From Saprospiraceae bacterium (GTDB taxonomy: Bacteria; Bacteroidota; Bacteroidia; Chitinophagales; Saprospiraceae), in contig JADKKF010000005.1 in the NCBI GenBank assembly GCA_016720635.1, forward strand, positions 186,001 through 250,000: 64,000 nucleotides of DNA, in the 5' to 3' direction. Both the position numbers and the translations under genes were made by a program. The notes below the pieces were generated by a model, which worked only from the letters and a program-made list of their open reading frames with translations, did not search any database and had not been told where the DNA came from. Below, in pieces: positions 1-11,700 of this stretch; positions within the stretch are counted from its first letter, which is position 1, and every line of letters begins with the position of its first letter.

Positions 1-1
1 A

Positions 2-1078
2 GCGGTAGTGATGAGAATCACGGATGCGAATGGCAATTACAATGAGTGCATGGATTCAGTATTGATCCAAGACAAATTGCCACCGATCATCACATGTCCA
101 CCAGATATCAATATCGACTGTAGATATCCATACAGCTTGTCAAACTTGGATATATTCGGAACGGTAGTAAATGGCGGCAATGGAAGTACAGCAGTAGTGA
201 GAGATCCGATCTATATCGACCAAAGATATGGACATATCGGAAGACACTCAGAAAGTGCGCAAGATCCACATTTCCAAGTAGGAGTGAACGGAGTGGCGTA
301 TGACAATTGTAATTTGACATTAAGCTATTCACAGTCTCCTAGTTTGAATTGCAATAAGGGTACAATATTGAGAACGTGGACGGCGTCGGATGCAGCAGGA
401 TTCAGATCATGTTTGCAGACGATAACGGTTTATAATACGTATGAATTCAATGGATTGGATGCCAATGTATTGACGTCAACTAGCGGCCAGCCGCCATACG
501 ATGTACCATTCAACAATTACAATCCATTAACAGACTTGAACTGGGATGATATGCACGATATCTACTGGCCAGCGGACTACACGACGAATCAGTGTGGAGC
601 AGCGTTGGATACAGCGAATATAGCATGGCCGTATAAGAAACCATGGTTTAGAGAAGACGTATGTTCAAATATCGGAGTAGGCTTTGATGACTGGTACTTT
701 GACTTCGAAGTAGGATCAAGCCAAGGCTGTAAGAAGGTAATCAGGAAGTGGAAAGTATTAGACTTGTGTCAAAAGAATGAAGATGGGACGAACCCATCAT
801 GGACGTATGATCAAGTCTTGGTAGTGATGAATTCATCAGCACCGACGTTCACGAACTGTTCAGCAGTAGAATGGTGTCACAATGGCCCAGGCTGTGGACC
901 TCATTTCCAATCATTAAGCATCACAGCGACAGATGATTGTGATCCAGAGACGAAGTTGAGATACAGATACCAAGTAGATCTAAATAACGATGGAACATTT
1001 GATTCATTCGGAACGGGTTCTACCATCAATCCAGCAGCTGGTTGGATACTAGGTACCCACGAGTGGTATGGGAAGTAG
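2..1078 (+). CDS. Giant T9SS surface protein 1, 5'-truncated, upstream half of a frameshifted gene
   Basis: The gene enters the window already open; its N-terminus lies outside. The visible part is Cys- and Asn-rich HYR-like sequence, with a module border of the type DKLPPIITCP near residues 24-33, typical of giant adhesin-like proteins of Saprospirales. The frame ends at 1078 only because one base is missing near 1060. The second copy of this sequence (13119-13140) reads ...GTHRVVWEVED..., while here it reads ...GTHEWYGK and stops. The protein continues in another frame from about 1060 to 2670. The role is inferred as a surface-exposed structural or adhesive protein; no enzyme motif is visible. 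Confidence 0.8.
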   Translation, partial: AVVMRITDANGNYNECMDSVLIQDKLPPIITCPPDINIDCRYPYSLSNLDIFGTVVNGGNGSTAVVRDPIYIDQRYGHIGRHSESAQDPHFQVGVNGVAYDNCNLTLSYSQSPSLNCNKGTILRTWTASDAAGFRSCLQTITVYNTYEFNGLDANVLTSTSGQPPYDVPFNNYNPLTDLNWDDMHDIYWPADYTTNQCGAALDTANIAWPYKKPWFREDVCSNIGVGFDDWYFDFEVGSSQGCKKVIRKWKVLDLCQKNEDGTNPSWTYDQVLVVMNSSAPTFTNCSAVEWCHNGPGCGPHFQSLSITATDDCDPETKLRYRYQVDLNNDGTFDSFGTGSTINPAAGWILGTHEWYGK

Positions 1079-2670
1079 AAGACGGATGTGGCAACAAGGA
1101 AACTTGTACACAGCTAGTAACAATAAAAGATTGTAAGAAGCCAAGTCCAGTATGTATCGAATTGATAGCCGAGTTGATGCCATCGACATGTGCGATAGAA
1201 TTGTGGGCATCAGACTTCATAGCAGCGAATAGTTCAACGGACAATTGTCCTGGTCCATACCGATACACATTTGATGCAGCGGGTACCCAACCAAATAGAA
1301 TATTTACAAAAGATGATCTAGGCAGATCGCCGATAAATATCTATATGTGGGATGCAGCAGGCAATTCAGATTTCTGTATCACAACGGTAACAATCCAGAA
1401 AAATATGCCATGTACGAATGACGTATCGAGGTTTGTATTGACAGGAACGGTGAAGACGGAGACAAATGCGAACGTAAGCGATACGAAAGTAAGCGTGATG
1501 TCAGGTACGAATGAATTGGCATTCTCAATGACGAATACAAGCGGCACGTTTGGATTCAATGAAATGGATGCGAATAATTATGAAGTGGTACCGAAAAGAG
1601 ATGACAACCACAGAAATGGGGTAAGTACAGCGGATATCATCAAGATCCAAAGACATATCCTAGGAGCGGAATCATTGAATAGCGGGTACAAGATGATAGC
1701 AGGAGACGTAAACAAATCGAATACGATAACAGCAGCAGACTTGGTAGAATTGAGAAAATTGGTGTTATTTAAGATCGATAGATTTGGCAACAATACGTCA
1801 TTCAGATTCGTAGATAAGGATTACAATTTGACAACGGGCAATGCGTTGACGAGCAGCTTCCCAGAAAGGGTAAGTTTGACGAATGCGATGTCAGGAAATG
1901 TTGAAGCGGATTTTGTAGCGGTGAAGATCGGAGACGTAACGGAGAATGCAGTAGTTAATCTGACAGGCGTACCAGAGGAGAGAAGTGGCAAGAGCTTGAT
2001 GTTCAACGTAGCAGAAGGCAGCTACAAGGCAGGAGAGACGGTAAGGATGACGCTTAAAGCAAATGACTTTGCGAAGATCAATGGCTACCAGTTCACGACG
2101 AACTTTGATAACCAAAGATTGGAATTTGTAGGATACGAGGCAGGAAAATTGCATGTAACGGAGGAGAACTTTGGATTCACGATGTTGGAAGAAGGCAAGA
2201 TCACAACGAGCTGGTCTAATCCAATGGCGGAGAGTATAACAGAGAACGAAGGCGCCTTCACGTTGATATTCAAGGCGAGAAGCCAAGGGTTGATAAGTGA
2301 GAGTGTATATGTGACTTCCGAGTTGACACCAGCCCAAGCCTACAATGCGAAAGGAGAAATGATGAACGTAGGCTTGAACTTCATCGGCAAGGATGGCAAA
2401 GCAGTACAAGGCTTCGCATTGTATCAAAACCAACCGAATCCATGGGGCACCGAGACGTTGATAGGCTTCAACTTGCCAGCGCAGATGAAGGCGAAAGTAA
2501 GCATCTACGATGTGACAGGCAAAGTGCTGAAAGTAGTAGAAAGAACGTTCAACAAAGGCTACAATGCAGTAACCTTGAACAAAGGTGAACTACCAGCAAC
2601 AGGCGTGATGTATTATCAATTGGATGCCGCAGAATTTACAGATGCGAAGAAGATGATAATATTAGATTAG
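1042..2670 (+). CDS. Giant T9SS surface protein 1, C-terminal half: dockerin-like, cohesin-like and sorting tail
   Basis: This is the continuation of the frame broken near 1060, so the first in-frame ATG is not a true start. In order it has the last Cys-rich HYR-like module (1060-1420), a short carboxypeptidase-regulatory-like strand region (1430-1600), a dockerin-like pair of EF-hand-like helices (about 1615-1780, motifs NGVSTADIIKIQRHILG and GDVNKSNTITAADLVELRK), a cohesin-like beta domain (about 1985-2370) and a T9SS sorting domain (about 2405-2670, QNQPNPWG and a final KKMIILD). The sequence is almost identical to 13131-14742. T9SS tails are known to direct secretion and attachment at the cell surface in Bacteroidota. 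The dockerin plus cohesin pair in one chain suggests self-association, which is inference. Confidence 0.85.
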   Translation: MDTRYPRVVWEVEDGCGNKETCTQLVTIKDCKKPSPVCIELIAELMPSTCAIELWASDFIAANSSTDNCPGPYRYTFDAAGTQPNRIFTKDDLGRSPINIYMWDAAGNSDFCITTVTIQKNMPCTNDVSRFVLTGTVKTETNANVSDTKVSVMSGTNELAFSMTNTSGTFGFNEMDANNYEVVPKRDDNHRNGVSTADIIKIQRHILGAESLNSGYKMIAGDVNKSNTITAADLVELRKLVLFKIDRFGNNTSFRFVDKDYNLTTGNALTSSFPERVSLTNAMSGNVEADFVAVKIGDVTENAVVNLTGVPEERSGKSLMFNVAEGSYKAGETVRMTLKANDFAKINGYQFTTNFDNQRLEFVGYEAGKLHVTEENFGFTMLEEGKITTSWSNPMAESITENEGAFTLIFKARSQGLISESVYVTSELTPAQAYNAKGEMMNVGLNFIGKDGKAVQGFALYQNQPNPWGTETLIGFNLPAQMKAKVSIYDVTGKVLKVVERTFNKGYNAVTLNKGELPATGVMYYQLDAAEFTDAKKMIILD

Positions 2671-2703
2671 TTTTGTAACATTGAGATAAGATAGAAAGTG
2701 AAT

Positions 2704-2738
2704 AGAGCCTCGGCGAAAGTCGGGGCTCTATTGTTTTT
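2704..2738 (+). terminator. Rho-independent terminator of surface protein gene 1
   Basis: An 11-bp stem AGAGCCTCGGC / GTCGGGGCTCT (with G-U pairs) is closed by a GAAA loop and followed by ATTGTTTTT. It sits 33 bases after the stop codon. The same hairpin with a GCAA loop follows the paralogous gene at 14776. Confidence 0.85.
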
Positions 2739-2750
2739 GGTAAAAACCCA

Positions 2751-2850
2751 GCGCATAAGGTGGATGGAGGACGACGCAGTCGGTCTCGACAGTAAGTCGA
2801 GACGGAACTCCGGAATACACCGACCCCGAACCATAGGGACGGGGATATGC
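2751..2850 (+). repeat. Intergenic structured repeat, copy A
   Basis: Begins GCGCATAAGG and ends GGATATGC. The outer arms GCATA/TATGC pair, an inner GTCTCGAC/GTCGAGAC hairpin follows, and a third CCCC...GGGG arm lies near the 3' end. It is one of eight family members in this window and is duplicated with the gene as copy B. Confidence 0.8.
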
Positions 2851-3340
2851 TATAAAACTGAATTATTTAATAAAATAAGGACTTTTTTCTTTTGCCCAAA
2901 GTAAGAAAAATAGTCATAACTCTTTGGTTTATAATAATTTGGATCAATAATTTAAGTCTAATGAGGATTGTAGAAAGGTTGGCTATCAGAATTCAATCAC
3001 GTTATTAGGCTTATTCTATTTTTTTGAAAAATATGGAATAAGTGAAATGAAAATCAACACACTTAGAAGGTTTAAGTCCCCAAAAAATTAATTTTTTAAC
3101 ATAAATATAATTAATATATGTAATGTATAAATACAAGATAAATAATAGATTGTAAATGTATTTTCATAAATTGGTGTTTTTGTTATCATGATTAACGACT
3201 CTTTGAGTTACTAAAACATATATAAAAAATATTTATCAATAAATATTATATGTATTACTTTTGGGTTTGGAAAGGGTCTCTCTTAGTTATACTACAAACC
3301 TCTATATCATTTATTAATATTTTTTCTACTATTTAGAATT
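2851..3340. other. AT-rich intergenic leader with no gene seen
   Basis: About 490 bases of very AT-rich sequence before the second giant gene. I see no coding potential, tRNA or convincing hairpin. The stretch TTTGG...TTATACTAC at 3268-3296 could be a weak promoter, but neither box is a clean match to the Bacteroidota consensus. Confidence 0.4.
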
Positions 3341-5737
3341 ATGAGAAGTAAAGTTTACCACTGCATTTTAGTATTTATTAGTGTCATTTTTTTTAGTCAA
3401 TCAGCTTTAGCAGTATGTCCAACGGGGGGCGGTACTACCATGGTTATGGGAAATGATGGAGTCATCAGAAGTTATAAGATTATTTATTTCGGGACTTCAT
3501 CTTTGCATGCTGGGTCAACTCAAGACGGTTCTATGGCTAACCCTATCCTCTCTTGGAGCGCGTCAAGTGGGGGAGTTATTGATGCTATCAATGATTGTGG
3601 GGGTAATATTTTAGTTAAGTTTTTAGATCCTTGTTATACTACTGATGGGGCATTTGGGAATATTAACTATACGGTCAAGCCACTTAGCACTGCTGACCAT
3701 GTTTTAATAGATGGAAATGGTGCAACGGTTAGGCGAGGTTCTGGTGGGGGAAGTGCTGCATTTTTGGAGATACTAAATGTTGATAATTGGACAGTACAGA
3801 ATATCAATTTTTTTAATTTTTCGGATGGAACTGGGTCTTATTCAGTTATGGGTGTTTATGGCTCAACGAATGTACTATTGAATAACCTTACTTTTAATAA
3901 TAATACAACAGTTAACCCAGTAGAAATAATAAATGAAATTGCATTGGGATCCTATGCAGCAACTTCTGTGTCAATAACTAATTCTTCATTCAATAATAAT
4001 CATCCTGCAGGAGCGTTGGGAGCAGTACCTACATCAGGGGCAATGACTATAAATGCAAAGCAGAATGTAAATATGTTTGTCCATTTTGAAAATACTTCCT
4101 TTGTTTGTAACAATAGAAATGGAGATGGAGGAGCTATCGATATTAATTCAGTTACTTCAGAGCCCTCTCCAGGTAATCAAACTACAGTGATATTTCGTTC
4201 GACATCATTTGAAGGAAATAAAGCGGTTGGAACTGCAGGAAATGGAGGAGGAGCGATTTCTGTAAAAGGTAGAACGGCTAAATTTGATATTTATGATTCT
4301 CAATTTTGTGGGAATATGGTTACTAATGATATTACTGGTGATGGAGGAGGTGCTGCAATATATGCATATGAAACACCGTTGGTCATAGATAATACTATAT
4401 TTAGACGTAATTCGAATGGAGGATCATCAACAGATGGGGGTGCAATTGCCGTCGTTGGACAATCAAACTCTAAAGATGTTATAATTACGAATTCAGTATT
4501 CTTTTATAACAATACACCAGACGACGGTGGTGCGATTGCCAATTTTAATAATGGAGCCAATATGACCATATCTGGTTCACTTTTTGTTGGAAATAATGGA
4601 TCTGGTTCTGGAGGTGCGATCTATACAGAGAGACCTACAGCAATAACCAATACAACTGTAAGAAATAACACAACGGCAGGTACACAAGGTGCAGGGATTT
4701 GGGCTAATCAGCCTTTAACAATAACTGGAAGTCAAATCTACAATAATACATCATCTGCTGGGTTTAATACCAATAATATTACAAATTCATCCACAACAAC
4801 GACGACAACATCCTATATAGGGCCTGGGGGAGGTTCCGTTGGAAATTGTACAGTTGGGGTAGGATCCTCTCTATCATTACCTGCTGATGTTGCATGTGGA
4901 TGTTCTATGTCTGTATGTAAAGGAAGTTCAATAACACTTACATCACCAGTGTCAAGTGCAAATAATTCTTGGCCTGCTGGAGGATCTAATACAACGGGGT
5001 CAACCAATGTTGTAACATCTCTTGTTGCTGGAACATCATCTTATAATTTAACCATAACAGACGGATGTGGAATAGCTAATATTGCTCCATTTTCAGTAAC
5101 GTTCTTTCCTTGTCCTGCTTCAGGTATCAATGTCACAGAATCATCGACAACAAATATTAATGATGGAACGATTTGTGCTGGAGCCTCAGTAACTGTAACT
5201 GCATTTGGAGGTGGAAATTATTCATGGACCTCATCAGGAGGAGTTAACTGTTCAGTTGCAACAAATAGTTCACTTGTTCTTTCAAATGTTACTTCAAATA
5301 CGACATTAACAGCATCAATAACCTCTGCAAATGGATGTGAATCGGTAGTGACCCGAGTTATCACAGTACTTGCATCAACAGCCTCAGATGTAACGATTTC
5401 GGCGCTTGATAATTCTGGATTGGCGGCTGATGATATGACGATATGTGCGGGAGGCAATGCTACATTATCGGCGAGTGGAGGCACTTCATACACTTGGAGT
5501 TCGGGCGTTGGTACCACTGTCACAAGTGGTTCATTAATTGTAGCTCCAACTTCTACATCTGTATATACGGTTTCTATGACGAATGATTGTGGGATAAATG
5601 CTACAGGTACAAAAACGATAACTGTAGTACCGCTTCCATCAATTAACTCAACCATCGTTGAATTTTCAGGAACAGCAGACAACGACAATACTATTTGTGC
5701 GGGAAGTTCTGCAACCCTAAGTGCTGGTGGGGATTGA
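3341..5737 (+). CDS. Giant T9SS surface protein 2, N-terminal part: signal peptide, PMP-like beta-helix, first Ig/PKD-like modules
   Basis: The ATG at 3341 opens a clear signal peptide (residues 1-24, ending SALA before VCPTGG). Residues about 75-490 are Asn/Gly-rich with recurrent GGAI and FxxN motifs (for example GDGGAIDI, GGGAISVKG, FFYNN, GSGGAIYTE). This is the signature of chlamydial polymorphic-membrane-protein repeats and implies a right-handed beta-helix passenger. From about residue 515, Ig/PKD-like modules with TICAG, SATL and YxWSSG motifs begin. The frame stops at 5737 after ATLSAGGD, but the neighbouring frame continues the same module at once as LNYSWSSG. This is therefore the front part of one gene reaching 14742, broken by a one-base shift at a GGGG run near 5730. 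The likely role is a cell-surface or matrix protein. Confidence 0.85.
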   Translation: MRSKVYHCILVFISVIFFSQSALAVCPTGGGTTMVMGNDGVIRSYKIIYFGTSSLHAGSTQDGSMANPILSWSASSGGVIDAINDCGGNILVKFLDPCYTTDGAFGNINYTVKPLSTADHVLIDGNGATVRRGSGGGSAAFLEILNVDNWTVQNINFFNFSDGTGSYSVMGVYGSTNVLLNNLTFNNNTTVNPVEIINEIALGSYAATSVSITNSSFNNNHPAGALGAVPTSGAMTINAKQNVNMFVHFENTSFVCNNRNGDGGAIDINSVTSEPSPGNQTTVIFRSTSFEGNKAVGTAGNGGGAISVKGRTAKFDIYDSQFCGNMVTNDITGDGGGAAIYAYETPLVIDNTIFRRNSNGGSSTDGGAIAVVGQSNSKDVIITNSVFFYNNTPDDGGAIANFNNGANMTISGSLFVGNNGSGSGGAIYTERPTAITNTTVRNNTTAGTQGAGIWANQPLTITGSQIYNNTSSAGFNTNNITNSSTTTTTTSYIGPGGGSVGNCTVGVGSSLSLPADVACGCSMSVCKGSSITLTSPVSSANNSWPAGGSNTTGSTNVVTSLVAGTSSYNLTITDGCGIANIAPFSVTFFPCPASGINVTESSTTNINDGTICAGASVTVTAFGGGNYSWTSSGGVNCSVATNSSLVLSNVTSNTTLTASITSANGCESVVTRVITVLASTASDVTISALDNSGLAADDMTICAGGNATLSASGGTSYTWSSGVGTTVTSGSLIVAPTSTSVYTVSMTNDCGINATGTKTITVVPLPSINSTIVEFSGTADNDNTICAGSSATLSAGGD

Positions 5738-8700
5738 ATTATTCGTGGTCCTCGGGAGCTGAAGTTACAATTGGGAGTTCTTTGGTAGTTAGTCCATCCG
5801 TCACAACTCAATATACTGTAACAGTCACTAATAGTGAAGGCTGCTCTTCAGTTGCTAGTCTTACTTTATATGTTAATGCAAGCGGTAATGCATCTATTAC
5901 TGCTTTGGATAATAGCGGTCTTGCACCAGATGATATGACGATATGTGCGGGGGCTAATGTAACAATTTCAACCGCAGCAGGAACAACATATGCTTGGATG
6001 CCCGGTGGTCAAACTACGCAAAGTTTTGTTGATAATCCTTTGGTAACTACAACCTATTTGGTAACTATTACTTCTGCAGGGTGCAATGCTACTGGTTCTA
6101 AAACAGTTACAGTTTTGCCATTGCCAACTCCAATGATATCAATAACTGAAACAAGTGGAAATGCCGCAAATGATGCTACGATATGTGCAGGATCAAGCGC
6201 AACTCTAACATCAACGACTGCTGCAAGTTATATATGGAGTGATGGCTTGGGTACAAGCAATCCGCTAATAGTAACCCCAGGAGCAACCACAACATATTCA
6301 GTAACAGTGACTAATGTAGGAGGATGTACATCAGCTACAACGGTAACGGTTTATGTAGTTCCATTACCAAATCCTATGATAACAGAAATGGATAATAGTG
6401 GAGCTGCTGCAGATGATATGACAATATGTTTGGGAGGAAATGCTACATTGACAGCTACAGGAGGAACGGCTTATAGCTGGGATGGATTGGGGACAACAAA
6501 TCCTCAAATAGTAACGCCAACTGTTACAACAACATATACAGTAACAGTCACGAATGCTCAGGGATGTACTGCATCCACAACAAAAATAGTAACAGTAGTA
6601 CCATTGCCAACACCAATGATATCAATAACCGAAACAAGTGGAAATACCGCAAACGATGCTACGATATGTACAGGATCAAGCGCAACTCTAACATCAACGA
6701 TTGCAGCAAGTTATATATGGAGTGATGGCTTGGGTACGAGCAATCCGCTAATAGTAACCCCAGGAGCGACCACAACATATTCAGTAACAGTGACTAATGT
6801 AGGAGGATGTACATCAGCTACAACGGTAACGGTTTATGTAGTTCCATTACCAAATCCTATGATAACAGAAATGGATAATAGTGGAGCTGCTGCAGATGAT
6901 ATGACAATATGTTTGGGAGGAAATGCTACATTGACAGCTACCGGAGGAACCGCTTATAGCTGGGATGGATTGGGGACAACAAATCCTCAAATAGTAACGC
7001 CAACTGTTACAACAACATATATAGTGACAGTCACGAATGCTCAGGGATGTTCTGCATCCACGACAAAAATAGTAACAGTAGTTCCGTTGCCAGGTGGTAA
7101 TATAACTGCGTTAGATATGTCGGGAGTAGCCAATAATGATGCTACAATTTGTACAGGTGCGTCAGCTACCTTGGTTGCTCCAAATGGATCAACCTTTACT
7201 TGGAATACAGGAGATGCGACTCAAATAGTTACAATTACGCCAGCAAGTACACAAGTATATTCTGTTACAGTAACGAATGCTGAAGGATGTTCCTCTATTG
7301 GAACCATCACCATAACAGTTACCACTATTGGAACAACAACAATAACAGCATTAGACCAATCAGGAATAGCACCAGATGATATGACGATATGCCAAGGTGC
7401 AAGTGTAACATTAACTACAAATGCAGCTGATAGCTATATGTGGTCACCAGGTGGACAAATAACGCAAAGTTTTGTTGAGACACCATCTGCTACAACAACT
7501 TATGAAGTTACTGTAGTTAGTGGTGGTTGTGCTGCATTAGGTTCCAAAACGGTAACTGTTCTTCCATTGCCAACTCCAATGATATCAATAACTGAAACAA
7601 GTGGAAATGCCGCAAACGATGCTACGATATGTGCAGGATCAAGCGCAACTCTAACATCAACGATTGCAGCAAGTTATATATGGAGTGATGGCTTGGGTAC
7701 GAGCAATCCGCTAATAGTAACCCCAGGAGCGACCACAACATATTCAGTAACAGTAACGAATGCAGAAGGATGTACATCAGCTACAACGGTAACGGTTTAT
7801 GTAGTCCCATTACCAAATCCTATGATAACAGAAATGGATAATAGTGGAGCTGCTGCAGATGATATGACAATATGTTTGGGAGGAAATGCTACATTGACAG
7901 CTACAGGAGGCACCGCTTATAGCTGGGATGGATTGGGGACAACAAATCCTCAAATAGTAACGCCAACTGTTACAACAACATATACAGTGACAGTCACGAA
8001 TGCTCAGGGATGTTCTGCATCCACGACAAAAATAGTAACAGTAGTTCCGTTGCCAGGTGGTAATATAACTGCGTTAGATATGTCGGGAGTAGCCAATAAT
8101 GATGCTACAATTTGTACAGGTGCGTCAGCTACCTTGGTTGCTCCAAATGGATCAACCTTTACTTGGAATACAGGAGATGCGACTCAAATAGTTACAATTA
8201 CGCCAGCAAGTACACAAGTATATTCTGTTACAGTAACGAATGCTGAAGGATGTTCCTCTATTGGAACCATCACCATAACAGTTACCACTATTGGAACAAC
8301 AACAATAACAGCATTAGACCAATCAGGAATAGCACCAGATGATATGACGATATGCCAAGGTGCAAGTGTAACATTAACTACAAATGCAGCTGATAGCTAT
8401 ATGTGGTCACCAGGTGGACAAATAACGCAAAGTTTTGTTGAGACACCATCTGCTACAACTACTTATGAAGTTACTGTAGTAAGTGGTGGTTGTGCTGCAT
8501 TAGGTTCCAAAACGGTAACTGTTCTTCCATTGCCAACACCAATGATTTCAGTAACAGAAATGAGTGGAAATGTGCCAAATGATGCTACGATATGTGCAGG
8601 ATCAAGCGCAACTCTAACATCAACGATTGCAGCAAGTTATATATGGAGTGATGGCTTGGGTACGAGCAATCCGCTTATAGTAACCCCAGGAGCGACCACA

Positions 8701-11700
8701 ACATATTCAGTAACAGTGACTAATGTAGGAGGATGTACATCAGCTACGACGGTAACGGTTTATGTAGTTCCATTACCAAATCCTATGATAACAGAAATGG
8801 ATAATAGTGGAGCTGCTGCAGATGATATGACAATATGTTTGGGAGGAAATGCTACATTGACAGCTACAGGAGGAACGGCTTATAGCTGGGATGGATTGGG
8901 GACAACAAATCCTCAAATAGTAACGCCAACTGTTACAACAACATATACAGTGACAGTCACGAATGCTGAGGGATGTTCTGCATCCACGACAAAAATAGTA
9001 ACAGTAGTGCCGTTGCCAGGTGGTAATATAACTGCGTTAGATATGTCGGGAGTAGCCAATAATGATGCTACAATTTGTACAGGTGCAACAGCTACTTTAG
9101 TAGCACCCAATGGCTCCACATTTGCATGGAGTACTGGAGGAGCTACCCAAGTAGTTACAATTGCTCCAACAATTACAGGTACTTATACTGTAACAGTTAC
9201 AAATACTGGAGGTTGCTCTTCCGTAGGAACGATTACTATAACCGTAACCGCTATTGGAACAACAACAATAACAGCATTAGACCAATCAGGGCTAGCACCA
9301 GATGATATGACGATATGTCAAGGCGCAAGTGTAACACTAAGTACAGAACCAGCGGACTCTTATACTTGGTCTCCTAACGGTCAAGTGACTCAGAGTTTTG
9401 TAGAGATACCCAACGTAACTACCAACTATGAAGTTACTGTAGTTAGATCTGGTTGTCCTTCTATTGGATCAAAGTTAGTTACGGTAGTTCCATCACCTTC
9501 GCCGAATACTTCTATAATAGAAATGTCAGGTACTGGAAACAATGATGGTACAATTTGTCAAGGTTCAAGTGCTACTTTAGTTGCGGCAGGCGGCACGAGC
9601 TATACTTGGAGTAATGGAATGACTTCTACTTCGATAGTTGTTTCACCTACATTAACAAGTATTTATAGTGTTACTGTGTCTAATGCTGCAGGATGTACGG
9701 CTGTTACTAATATTTCTGTAACAGTTAACAGCTCTATAACTTCGAGTATTTCAGCTACTGATATGAGTGGAATAATGGCGAATGATATGACTATTTGCGT
9801 TGGTAGTTCTGCTACTTTAACAGCAAGCGGCGGAAGTATTTACAATTGGAATACTGGATCTGTTTCTAATCCTATTGTAGTAACCCCAGCAACCACAACA
9901 ACATATACTGTAACAGTTTCCAATAATGGGTGCGTTGGAGTTACAATGAAAACAATTAGTGTTGTTACCTTACCGATTGGAAGTATTACTTCAACAGATA
10001 TTACAGGAATAGGTGCAAATGATGGCACTATCTGTGCGGGTTCAAGTGCTACCCTAACCGCAAGTGGAGGTCTGAATTACACATGGTCTAATGGAATAAT
10101 TGGACCAATTAATGCAGTTAGTCCTTTAGGTACTAGTACTTATACTGTATCTGTTAGTAATGCAAATGGATGCTATGCAATCAGTACATTCACAGCTGTT
10201 GTAACTGCTTATCCCATACCAGGTGTTTTAGTAATCGAGAACAGTGGAGTAGCATCTAACGATGCAACAATATGTGCTGGTTCTAGTGCGGTATTTACAG
10301 CATCAGGTGGTACTACTTACTCATGGAGCACAGGAGCTACAACGGCTTCCTTTACAACATCAGAAGCAGGAACATATACTGTTACCGTTTCTAGCTTTGG
10401 TTGTCCAGCTGTAGCTAGTGCAACATTGACAGTCTTACCAGCACCAACAGTAGTAACGGGACCAAGCAATGTGTTCATATGCTCAACTGGAGGAAGTATA
10501 AGAATAGGAGGTACGGCAATCGCAGGTTATACGTATGCTTGGACGCCGACAACTGGTTTGAGTGATCCGAACAGCAGTAATCCAACAGCATCTCCAAGCG
10601 TAACGACCCAATATACATTGGTTGTAACCAATAGTGCGACTGGATGTACGTCTAGCGGTCAAGTAATGGTAACACTGTTTAACACGACCGATTTGATATG
10701 TAGAGGCAAAGTGAATTTGAGCTTAGGACCAAATTGTACATATGCACTACAACCAGGTGATGTGTTGGTAGGTAATATTGGAAGTCCGAGTTTATACACC
10801 GTCAGCCTTACAACGATGGCAGGCACACCAATACCAAATGTATTGAATGCGAGCCATATCGGACAGATGATGGTATATATGGTAAGAGACAATTGTAATG
10901 GCAACTTATGCTGGGGACAAATCTTGGTAGAAGACAAGATGCCACCCGTATTTGTATGTCAAGATTATACAGTAAGTTGTACAGATACGCATCCAGCGAG
11001 TTTCTATGCACCGACGGTGACGGATAATTGCGGATCAGTATTGGGTTTAACTTATACAGAAAGAGAAGTATCAAGCGAAAGTTGCGATGGACCATACTGG
11101 AGAGTAATCGAAAGAGTGTGGACGGCAACGGATACGTATGGAAGCACAGGAACATGCGTACAAAGAATATACTATACAAGATTGACCTTGGGAACGATAG
11201 GCTGGCCACAGAATTATGATGGCTTGGAAGGATCGTTGGCCCCACTTGAGTGTAGAGGCCCATGGGATTTGAATGGCAATAATTATCCAGACGTAGAAGA
11301 AACGGGCAGTCCTGCAGGAAATGCATGCAATATTGGCTGTACATATAGAGATGAGATCATCAAAGTATGTGGAGACGATGCAGGCACATCTGCCATCGAA
11401 GGCTCGTACAAAGTATTGCGTATATGGACATGTTTGGATTGGTGTACAGGTCAAACAACCTCACATATCCAAATCATCAAGATAGCGGATCATGGTAGTC
11501 CAGAAGTAGTGTGTCCAGTATATCCAACGAGACCATTGACATTAGGCTTAGGAGCGCCAGGCAACTTGGTGGCGTCAGAAGGCACAAATGTGACGTTGAG
11601 CACGGACTATAACTCATGTTTGGCGTCGTACAATTTCCCATCAGCGACCTATACAGATGCCTGTGGAAGTGCATTGAAAGGAGGCTGGATGATAGGAACG

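Larger units (their letters stand above)
1..2857 (+). repeat. Segmental duplication, left copy
   Basis: Positions 1 to about 2857 match 12072 to about 14931 with scattered substitutions. The offset is 12071 before the missing base near 1060 and 12072 after it. The copy runs past the stop codon through the terminator hairpin and the intergenic structured repeat, so the duplicated unit includes the gene's 3' flank. The upstream limit lies outside the window. Confidence 0.95.

Noticed and set aside
1891..2433. 180-codon open frame on the minus strand, repeated at 13963-14505
   Set aside because: Antisense shadow of the cohesin-like region. It appears twice only because the coding strand is duplicated, and it has no domain or signal.
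2751..2850. Structured repeat as an insertion sequence end or MITE with target-site duplication
   Set aside because: No flanking direct repeats are consistent between copies and no transposase is in the window, so only a repeat is claimed.
2698..2904. Short plus-strand open frame after the first giant gene
   Set aside because: It runs through the terminator hairpin and structured repeat copy A, so it is chance.
5690..5745. Programmed ribosomal frameshift in the giant gene
   Set aside because: There is only a GGGG run, with no slippery heptamer and no clear downstream pseudoknot. Four other genes show similar single-base breaks, so error is simpler.
6118..9489. CRISPR-like or satellite array
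   Set aside because: The period is 963 bp, the frame is coding, and the repeat units encode protein modules.
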